Assembly: GCA_937891725.1 (NCBI GenBank)
Contig: CALAHL010000604.1
Location: forward strand, 1 to 5,485
Source of the DNA: an uncultured Rhodospirillaceae bacterium
GTDB lineage: Bacteria; Pseudomonadota; Alphaproteobacteria; Thalassobaculales; Thalassobaculaceae
Length of the DNA stretch: 5,485 bases
Direction: 5' to 3'
Shown here: positions 1 to 5,485 of the stretch, one piece after another
Position numbering within the stretch: the first letter of the stretch is position 1
How the letters are laid out: each line of letters begins with the position of its first letter
The notes under the pieces: model-generated
Seen by the model: only the letters and a program-made list of their open reading frames with translations
Database searches by the model: none
What the model was told of the DNA's origin: nothing
Made by a program: the position numbers and the translations under genes

Positions 1-454
1 CCCGGTAATACTCCAGCCGGATCGCCTCCGGATCCGCAGTTCCGGGAGCCAACTGGTCGGTATCCGTCGCTGTTCGGGTCGCTCGGATGCGCACGGCGCC
101 GGTGTCGATCTCTGCGGACAGCGCGACGTCCTGTGCAAACCGAATTACCAAGCTGTCGTAGCCGTACTCGATGGTCTCGATCCAATTGGCCCGCGCTTCG
201 GCCAGGGCGTCCACGTTTTGGACGTCGATCGGCGCGCTGAAATAGACCACCACCTCGCCGTTCGACACCAGAGCCTCGTCGGCTCTCACCCCGTCGATCG
301 CAAGTTCCAGAAAGTCGCTTTTCTCGGCAATCTCGGTCACTGAGACTTGGGCCTGGGCTGACGCTGGCGTGGGCACAGCTAGAACCAGGGTTGCGGCCGC
401 CAACAGAAAGACGGCGTTCGGAAGACGCTTGAAGGTGAGATGGATGTTGGTCAT
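1..454 (-). CDS. Exported beta-rich protein, N-terminal 151 residues only; possible outer-membrane partner of the TPR protein
   Basis: Open to the left edge, so only the N-terminus is seen. The ATG at 452-454 lies 7 bases after the TPR gene stop, in another frame. A classical Sec signal peptide follows: basic residues K9 and R10, a hydrophobic core about 14-27, and a cleavage site after ASA (33|34) or AQA (36|37). There is no lipobox cysteine, so this is not a lipoprotein and does not resemble PelC. Mature residues about 37-127 alternate hydrophobic and polar residues as in beta strands (DFLELAIDG, NGEVVVYFS, DSLVIRFAQDV, AVRIRATR), loosely like the AMIN-type beta-sandwich of envelope proteins. 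Residues about 128-144 (rich in T, D, P, A) look like a linker before EAIRLEYYR. I do not recognise the family. From position, signal peptide and the missing barrel upstream I infer it may carry the outer-membrane pore of a split PelB; a periplasmic accessory protein is equally open. No strong Shine-Dalgarno is seen, so translation may be coupled to the gene before. Confidence 0.75.
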   Translation of the reverse strand, partial: MTNIHLTFKRLPNAVFLLAAATLVLAVPTPASAQAQVSVTEIAEKSDFLELAIDGVRADEALVSNGEVVVYFSAPIDVQNVDALAEARANWIETIEYGYDSLVIRFAQDVALSAEIDTGAVRIRATRTATDTDQLAPGTADPEAIRLEYYR

Positions 455-461
455 GCGGCGG
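455..461 (-). other. Seven-base junction between the TPR gene and the signal-peptide gene
   Basis: The only non-coding bases in the window. There is no room for a terminator or a promoter here, so the third gene must share the transcript unless a promoter lies inside the TPR gene. The segment CCGCCGC and the bases before it contain no good Shine-Dalgarno; re-initiation after the TPR stop is the simplest way to start the third gene. Confidence 0.7.
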
Positions 462-3400
462 TCACTTTTGCCCGAGGATGTCGCGGGCACGCCGGAGATC
501 GCCCTTTTCAATCAGTAAATCGGCGAGATCGGCGCGGAGGGAGCGATCGGCCGGCCGTTGTGTGAGCAATCCTTCCATGATCGTCACTGCGCCCTCGATT
601 TTTCCCAACCGACGCAAAAGATTAGCGCGTGCGACCTCTTCCTGGAAATCACGCTTCGGTTTGGCGAGCAATTGCGCCTGGGCTTTCTTGAAAAACGGTA
701 CCGCCTGCGCCTTCCGATTGGTGCGGGTCAAGGTGTCGCCGAAGAAATAGTTGGCTTCGTAGTCGCCGTCGCCTTGGGAGAGATAGGCTCCCAGATGCTG
801 TTCCGCATCGATCAGCCGACCTTCGTCATAGGCTGCGAGCCCGAGCGCCCGGTGGGCCGCCGGGTCTTTCGGGGCAACCTTCAAAACTGCCTGCCACGCC
901 TTGCGTACCAGACCGCGATCCCGGATCTGCTCCGCGATCCCGGCCAACTCCCGCAGGTCCTCCGCGTCGGAAATCTGAGTGATCGCCTTGGCTACGGCCG
1001 CGCGGAGCTTTTTGGGGTCACGGGCCTCTGTGCGATCCTGTGCCAGGGCCTGGACCAGTTGAACGAGTTCGGAGTTTGTCTCCGCACCCTCAACGCCGCC
1101 GATCACTTCGGCGGTTCGGGCGCCGGCGCGCAACTCCAACAGCTTGTCGAGCCAAGCCTGCCGCGCGTCCCCCGTCGCGGATTTCGCGCGCGTCTCAATC
1201 CAGTCCAGCACATCGGGACGCGGAGGTGGACCCCAGAGGTAGAACAGCTGCTTCATGGACTCATCGTTCGGACCGGCCGATCCGGCGATCCCAAGGAACA
1301 AACGCTCAGCCGTCTTGGGGTCCCCGGTCTCGAGCGCGCGGAACGCTACGGCACGGGTGAACGCGACGCCGAACCTGTTGGCGACGGCCATTTTGGTCTC
1401 AAACGCCATGGCATCCTGCGGCCGTCCCGCCCGACGCAGCAGGTCGGCATAGAGCCCAGCCAACTCCTCGTTCCGGTCGGCGAGAGGGGCTATCGCGCGT
1501 GCGGCGGACTCCGGATCTGTCAGATCGGCGAGCGCATAGGCAAGGGCCAGGGCCTCGCGGGGGTCAGTCTCTGCACTCAGCCGCTCGGTCGTCCAGTCGA
1601 CAAGCTCATCGATCCTACCGAGATCCCGCAAGGCCGAAAGATAGGAGTCCGCCCAGAGCTTCGGTGCGCGCTTTGCCAAATCCCGATAAGCGGGCACGGC
1701 TGCGGCCCGGTCGGCGTCGGCGAGGGCATACAGAATGGCTGCTGTCTCATCTGACGCGGGGTCGCCGACCTTGATCCGGTCGACCATCACGGGCACCAGA
1801 TCGCCCAATCGCCCGAGGTGGACGGCGCTCTGCGCCAGGGTGGACCACCAGAATCCGCCGCGCTGGATCGCATAGTCCATCAGCTCCTGCCATACCGCGT
1901 CGTCCGCTCCGGCCTCCAGCAGGGCGTAGACCAGTTCCTCCCGGCGTTCCGGTGAAAGGCCCGGTCGGACGATCTGGGTACGCCACAGGCCTACCAGTTC
2001 TTCGGTGCGTCCAAGCCCGCGCAGCACGTCGGCATACAGTCCCTCCGCTTCCGAATTCCGGGGCACCACCGGTGCGAGGATGACCAAGGCCGACTCCAAA
2101 TCCCCCGCGTTGAACAGGGCATAGGCCAGTCTCAGATCCGCGCCGTCCCCTGGGCTGGCCAAAACAAACCGTTTGGCTGCCGCCACCGCGACATCCCATG
2201 TTCCCCGGCTTTCCGACAGATAGTAGAGGTCGATCAGAACGGAGGGGGTGATTTCCGGCTCCCGTGCGAGCCACTCCAGTACCACGTCACGCCGGTCCGT
2301 CAGCAAGGCCAAGTTGGCCCAGACCGCCCGAAGCCGAGGCGAGTTCTGGCGTGAGAGCAGGGCGGTGATCTCCCAGAACCCGTCCTCCGCGCGATCCAGC
2401 GTCGCGTACAGCTCACCAAGCAGGATCATCGCTTCGGCCGGAAGCGCCGGGTCAGTCATGCGGGCGATCAGAATTTTGAATGCGTCCTCGGACCGACCCA
2501 AGGTGTTCAGAACGCCGGCAAGCGCGACCTGATCGTCCACGGGCAACGCGGTCTTTCCGTCGGCAGTCCCGTCGATCTGTAGAAGTGCAATGTCGGCATA
2601 TCGCTCGGCCGCGACGAGATCGCCTCGGGTCAGCCAGATTTCGGCGGCCATGACCGAGGAGTCTTCCAGCGCCGTGGGCCCGATCTGTGCCAGCAGGCGA
2701 TCAACTGTTTCGGTCCGACCCGCCTGATGCAGGGCTGCGACCAAATCCAGCACCGGGCGGCCACCCAACATCGCAAAACCGATCTGGTCGACCACTTCGA
2801 GCGCCAAATCCAAATCCTGGTTGCGCAGCGCCAGCTCGATCAGATCGGCAGCCAAGGCCAACGGCAGAATTCGTTCCCGCCACCAGGCTCGCATGCGGGT
2901 CCATGCCTCCTCGTCTCGGCCTTCCAGCCGCAGGGCATAGGCCAGCGCCGATCGCCACGTCTGATTGCTCGTCTCCAGTTCCGGACGGCTCTGCAACAGG
3001 CCGATTGCGGTGTCGATCTCTTGGTAGGAGATGGCGGTCTGGGCAAACGAAATCAGGATGTTGGCCGGTGTCGTTGCGTCAAACCAACCGGTCAGAATGT
3101 CCAGAGCTTGCTGCGTTTGGCCTTGGTGCAGCATGAGCTCAAACAGCGACAATCGCTGCGACCAGTCGAGCTTGCTGGGATCTTCCACGATAGCTTGGTT
3201 CAGTGCGGCGATCGCCTCATCATAGCGTCCGGCCACTCTCATCAGATCGGCCAGTTCGACCAGACGTTCGGTGGAGATGAGTTTCAGGTCGCGCATTTTA
3301 AGCAGCGTGGTGATCTGCGCGTCGATGTTCCCGGCCTTGTAATAGGCATCGACCAGGGTTTCCAGCCGCTCCTGTGTGGGGTCGATCGCGACCACGCGCT

Positions 3401-3743
3401 CCATGGTCCGCAGATACATCCCGAACCGTCGGTCCGTTCGATAAAGCTCCGCCAGGTAGGGAAGGATAGTCGCGCTCTCGCCGCTGGCGGCCTCAAAACG
3501 CTCGATAAGGGCAATGGCCCGTTCGACATCGCCGTACTCAATATAGATCTTCATTAGCGCCGAGACGGTGGGGGCCGTCATGTCGCCTGCTTCAATCTGC
3601 TTTTCGAAATATGACCGCGCCTCATCGTATTCCCGGTCGCGCAGCAGCATGATGCCGAGCTGCTCGCCACTGGGAAGGACCAACAGGCTGAGGCCGATCG
3701 CCAGAACAATCACCAGCGCGATAAGGGCGGCGAAGGCGCGCAT
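462..3743 (-). CDS. pelB: Membrane-anchored TPR protein, PelB-like periplasmic scaffold without a beta-barrel
   Basis: Complete 1093-residue protein. One hydrophobic helix (about residues 3-24) right after MR acts as signal anchor, with no obvious cleavage site, placing the rest in the periplasm. Almost all the remainder is helical TPR-type repeats: clear ones near 32-55, 91-124, 157-190, 535-566, 961-993, 994-1027 and 1033-1066, with degenerate copies between. Residues 830-869 hold a distinctive non-TPR stretch, QLFYLWGPPPRP followed by LDWIETRA, which I recall from PelB-like TPR proteins. In Pseudomonas, the PelB TPR region binds PelA, stimulates deacetylation and guides polymer to a C-terminal outer-membrane barrel of the same chain (about 1190 residues in all). 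Here the protein ends in a TPR-like helix pair (RADLADLLIEKGDLRRARDI) with no barrel strands, so the barrel is absent or encoded separately. The ATG at 3743 is favoured because the membrane helix follows at once; it shares a base with the pelA-like stop. No cysteine occurs. TPR scaffold is near certain; the PelB name depends on context. Confidence 0.8.
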   Translation of the reverse strand: MRAFAALIALVIVLAIGLSLLVLPSGEQLGIMLLRDREYDEARSYFEKQIEAGDMTAPTVSALMKIYIEYGDVERAIALIERFEAASGESATILPYLAELYRTDRRFGMYLRTMERVVAIDPTQERLETLVDAYYKAGNIDAQITTLLKMRDLKLISTERLVELADLMRVAGRYDEAIAALNQAIVEDPSKLDWSQRLSLFELMLHQGQTQQALDILTGWFDATTPANILISFAQTAISYQEIDTAIGLLQSRPELETSNQTWRSALAYALRLEGRDEEAWTRMRAWWRERILPLALAADLIELALRNQDLDLALEVVDQIGFAMLGGRPVLDLVAALHQAGRTETVDRLLAQIGPTALEDSSVMAAEIWLTRGDLVAAERYADIALLQIDGTADGKTALPVDDQVALAGVLNTLGRSEDAFKILIARMTDPALPAEAMILLGELYATLDRAEDGFWEITALLSRQNSPRLRAVWANLALLTDRRDVVLEWLAREPEITPSVLIDLYYLSESRGTWDVAVAAAKRFVLASPGDGADLRLAYALFNAGDLESALVILAPVVPRNSEAEGLYADVLRGLGRTEELVGLWRTQIVRPGLSPERREELVYALLEAGADDAVWQELMDYAIQRGGFWWSTLAQSAVHLGRLGDLVPVMVDRIKVGDPASDETAAILYALADADRAAAVPAYRDLAKRAPKLWADSYLSALRDLGRIDELVDWTTERLSAETDPREALALAYALADLTDPESAARAIAPLADRNEELAGLYADLLRRAGRPQDAMAFETKMAVANRFGVAFTRAVAFRALETGDPKTAERLFLGIAGSAGPNDESMKQLFYLWGPPPRPDVLDWIETRAKSATGDARQAWLDKLLELRAGARTAEVIGGVEGAETNSELVQLVQALAQDRTEARDPKKLRAAVAKAITQISDAEDLRELAGIAEQIRDRGLVRKAWQAVLKVAPKDPAAHRALGLAAYDEGRLIDAEQHLGAYLSQGDGDYEANYFFGDTLTRTNRKAQAVPFFKKAQAQLLAKPKRDFQEEVARANLLRRLGKIEGAVTIMEGLLTQRPADRSLRADLADLLIEKGDLRRARDILGQK

Positions 3744-3745
3744 CA
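3741..3745 (-). promoter_or_regulatory. TGATG stop/start overlap between the pelA-like and TPR genes
   Basis: On the minus strand the TGA ending the deacetylase gene (3745-3743) shares its A with the ATG starting the TPR gene (3743-3741). Only a weak purine stretch (CGGA) lies a few bases upstream. The arrangement is typical of translational coupling and would keep the two partner proteins in balanced amounts. It also supports this ATG as the true start. Confidence 0.75.
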
Positions 3746-5485
3746 GTCCGATGCCCGTTCAAGGGTCAGCTTGGTTGCGACCATCGGCATCAGATCCTCG
3801 GTTTGCGCATCCACCAGCGCCAACCGGCGATCCTCTCCAGCGGTCAAACGCAGCGACATCCGCTCGTCGCCGTCCTGAACCCCGCGCACCAGCCAGACGC
3901 CGGGCTTCGGGACGATCCAGCTCATCGAGAGCGGACCGAATCCTTCGAGCGTCGCCGAGACCGTCGCACCCTCCGTGGCCATTTGGGAGATCGGCCAGGG
4001 GCTCTCGATCAGATAGGGATACTCGGCCACAGCCGGCGCGAGAAGATCCTCCCGGTCGGTCAAGGCGACGACCGGCTGCGCCACTGACGGGTCCAGTGCG
4101 ACGTATAGCCCGCCGTGAGATGATCGCTCTCCGATCACGCCTGTTGACCGTGAGAAATCGACGGCCATGAGGCTGGCATGGTCGAAGCGCAGAGTCTGAA
4201 GGGCACCGCGGCTTTCGATCCGCCAGACCCGATCGCCCAGGCTGACCATCTGGGTATCGTAGAACCCCTGGCCGATCCGGGCGAACCGACTGGTGGTGAT
4301 CGGTGTCAGTTCGCGAGCGCCGACATTCTGTAAGACCGCGATCAGCGCATTCAGCGAGGCGATCTTCTCGGCCGAGTAGGTGTGATAGTAGACATTGATC
4401 GGCTTGACGCGGATCGGCAGATCCGTGCGGTCGATCGTCTGCAGCAGATGCCGATAGCCAAAGAACCGGGCCGACCACAGATCGGTGTAGGTGTTCTCGT
4501 TGCTCATCGACGCGTAAATCTGCCGCTCTCTGCCGACCGGGATCCCGGTCGGGGCGACATAGCCGTAGGAGCGGTAGTCGCTGTCGAAGCGGGTGTCTCC
4601 GCCGTTGATATTGACGATCCCGGCTTCCCGGACGGCCGCGACCGCAGCTTCGTAAGGGCTGGTGTCGCCGGACCATTGGAGGACCGCGACCGGTTTGCCG
4701 CCGACAAGTCCGATCCGATCCATCGATCCCTGAACCTCGAGATCCAGGTCGTAGGGTTTGATGTAGAATGCGCGGGGAACTTCGTAGCGCGCGCTCAACT
4801 CCGGAGCGGTGGGAGCACCGGACTCGGTCGATGTCTCGACCGCCAAGCTGGTTCCGACAGACTCGTAGCGTTGTTCATTGATCCTGCCCAGGCCCAGGGA
4901 CGTGACGATTCTGCGTTCTAGTTCAGGATCGTAGTCTTTGAAGAACGACCACTGGAACGGGTGGCTGTAGGTGTGACTGCCGGCTTCGACCTGCGGCAGG
5001 GCCAGTATCTCCTCGGCGACCGCGCGGGCCTCCGCGTCGTCGATCCATGCGGGATCGATCTCCGCCGCGATCGGAGCGATGGTCACCGGTAGTCCAGGGT
5101 TCCGCTTCACCACCCGCTCAAGCAGCACCCGGGCGGTGCTTGTCGGTTGATCGTCGATTTTCACTTCCGCAACGCTACGCCAGCCGTCGCCGTCCACATG
5201 GCTGTAAAAGACACGCCGTCCGGCAAGGGTGGTGGTGTCCGGCTTTGGCAGGTCGTCAGTCGCGAAAGCCACTCGAAAGAACGCGAACGGATTGATCCGC
5301 CATCGGCGGACCAGGGCGTCGGGATTCAATTCCGCATCGAAACCATCGGTGACAAGGCCACCATTCGGATTGCTGACGACCACGTCGCTTCGAATGCCGT
5401 CATCCCCAAACCAGCCGACCTGAAGATGGACCTTCGTATCCGCACCCACCGCCTTGTGGACCGGAAAAGGCGGAATGAACTCGGG
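3743..5485 (-). CDS. pelA: PelA-like polysaccharide deacetylase, C-terminal part (5' end outside window)
   Basis: Likely a periplasmic metal-dependent deacetylase that removes acetyl groups from the amino sugars of a Pel-type exopolysaccharide. The frame is open to the right edge, so 580 C-terminal codons are seen; the GTG at 5447-5449 is internal, since 12 sense codons precede it. Counting the first full codon (5483-5485) as residue 1, HVDGDGW at 96-102 supplies the likely metal and catalytic Asp (D98, D100), and GSHTYSHPF at 169-177 gives H171 and H175, the HxxxH zinc ligands. The spacing matches the D528/H600/H604 pattern I recall for Pseudomonas PelA. NINGGD (292-297) and NVYYHTYS (364-371, H368) probably line the active site. 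Residues from about 405 on look like a beta-rich C-terminal domain. Pseudomonas PelA is about 950 residues with an N-terminal glycoside hydrolase; whether that domain exists here cannot be seen. No cysteine is present. The stop overlaps the next start. PgaB-type deacetylase is the main alternative, but the motifs fit PelA better. Confidence 0.85.
   Translation of the reverse strand, partial: PEFIPPFPVHKAVGADTKVHLQVGWFGDDGIRSDVVVSNPNGGLVTDGFDAELNPDALVRRWRINPFAFFRVAFATDDLPKPDTTTLAGRRVFYSHVDGDGWRSVAEVKIDDQPTSTARVLLERVVKRNPGLPVTIAPIAAEIDPAWIDDAEARAVAEEILALPQVEAGSHTYSHPFQWSFFKDYDPELERRIVTSLGLGRINEQRYESVGTSLAVETSTESGAPTAPELSARYEVPRAFYIKPYDLDLEVQGSMDRIGLVGGKPVAVLQWSGDTSPYEAAVAAVREAGIVNINGGDTRFDSDYRSYGYVAPTGIPVGRERQIYASMSNENTYTDLWSARFFGYRHLLQTIDRTDLPIRVKPINVYYHTYSAEKIASLNALIAVLQNVGARELTPITTSRFARIGQGFYDTQMVSLGDRVWRIESRGALQTLRFDHASLMAVDFSRSTGVIGERSSHGGLYVALDPSVAQPVVALTDREDLLAPAVAEYPYLIESPWPISQMATEGATVSATLEGFGPLSMSWIVPKPGVWLVRGVQDGDERMSLRLTAGEDRRLALVDAQTEDLMPMVATKLTLERASD
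4533..4552. repeat. Perfect 20-base palindrome inside the pelA-like gene
   Basis: The bases CCGACCGGGATCCCGGTCGG read the same on both strands, with no loop. They lie in coding sequence for the loop PTGIPVGR, after the NINGGD motif of the deacetylase. A perfect palindrome of this length is unlikely by chance in 5.5 kb, but codon choice for Pro, Gly, Val and Arg in a GC-rich gene favours such sequences. No function is assigned. Confidence 0.6.

Noticed and set aside
1..454. Third gene as PelC
   Set aside because: PelC is a small lipoprotein with a lipobox cysteine; this protein has a signal peptidase I site, no cysteine and is still open at 151 residues.
452..470. TPR protein and third protein as one chain broken by a frameshift at the TTTT run (466-469 on the plus strand)
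   Set aside because: A one-base change there would join the frames, so read support should be looked at, but the third gene starts with a proper basic, hydrophobic and A-x-A signal peptide, which makes no sense in the middle of a periplasmic protein.
913..943. Direct repeat CCGCGATCCCGG at 913-924 and 932-943
   Set aside because: Only 12 bases, spaced 19 apart so in different reading frames, and explained by codons of a charged helix (EQIRDRG) in GC-rich sequence.
558..1754. Long open frame of 398 codons on the plus strand, antisense to the TPR gene
   Set aside because: It lies wholly inside the TPR gene, its product has low-complexity, R/G/P-rich character with no recognisable domain, and long antisense frames are expected opposite GC-rich genes.
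2727..3557. Plus-strand open frame of 276 codons
   Set aside because: Also antisense to a well-supported TPR coding region; no domain, signal or operon context supports it.
3759..4676. Second minus-strand frame of 305 codons inside the pelA-like gene
   Set aside because: Arg-rich, Gly/Asp-rich product typical of a shifted frame of a GC-rich gene; the active-site motifs are all in the other frame.
3743..5485. PgaB-type (poly-GlcNAc) deacetylase
   Set aside because: The HVDGDG and GSHTYSHPF motifs with flanking NPFAFFR and DPAW sequence fit PelA better, and the next gene starts a PelB-like TPR region without the PgaA layout, which would precede PgaB.

Overview
The window is GC-rich and densely coded, with every supportable gene on the minus strand, so it reads from high to low coordinates. 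There are three genes: the C-terminal part of a PelA-like polysaccharide deacetylase (3743-5485, open at the right edge), a complete 1093-residue membrane-anchored TPR protein resembling the periplasmic part of PelB (462-3743), and the first 151 residues of a protein with a Sec signal peptide (1-454, open at the left edge). The first two share one base (TGATG) and the next two are 7 bases apart, so this is almost certainly one transcript. No promoter, terminator, RNA gene, mobile element or CRISPR array is visible, and no non-coding gap exceeds 7 bases.

The best reading is part of a Pel-type exopolysaccharide modification and export operon in a Gram-negative bacterium. The PelA call rests on a DGDG metal-site motif, a HxxxH motif about 70 residues later, and the surrounding family-like sequence. 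The TPR gene follows directly in the pelA-pelB order. In the known Pel system the polymer crosses the inner membrane, is partly deacetylated (and can be cleaved) by PelA in the periplasm, and is led by the TPR region of PelB to a beta-barrel in the outer membrane. All visible products have export or membrane signals and none contains a cysteine, which fits an envelope apparatus. High GC and style of sequence suggest an alphaproteobacterium, but this is a weak inference.

The most interesting point is architectural. Classical PelB carries its TPRs and outer-membrane barrel on one polypeptide. Here the TPR protein ends inside a TPR-like helix pair with no barrel, and the next gene starts with its own signal peptide followed by a beta-rich segment. 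This suggests a split PelB, with an inner-membrane-anchored TPR scaffold and a separately exported partner that may carry the barrel. The partner's C-terminus lies outside the window, so this remains a hypothesis.
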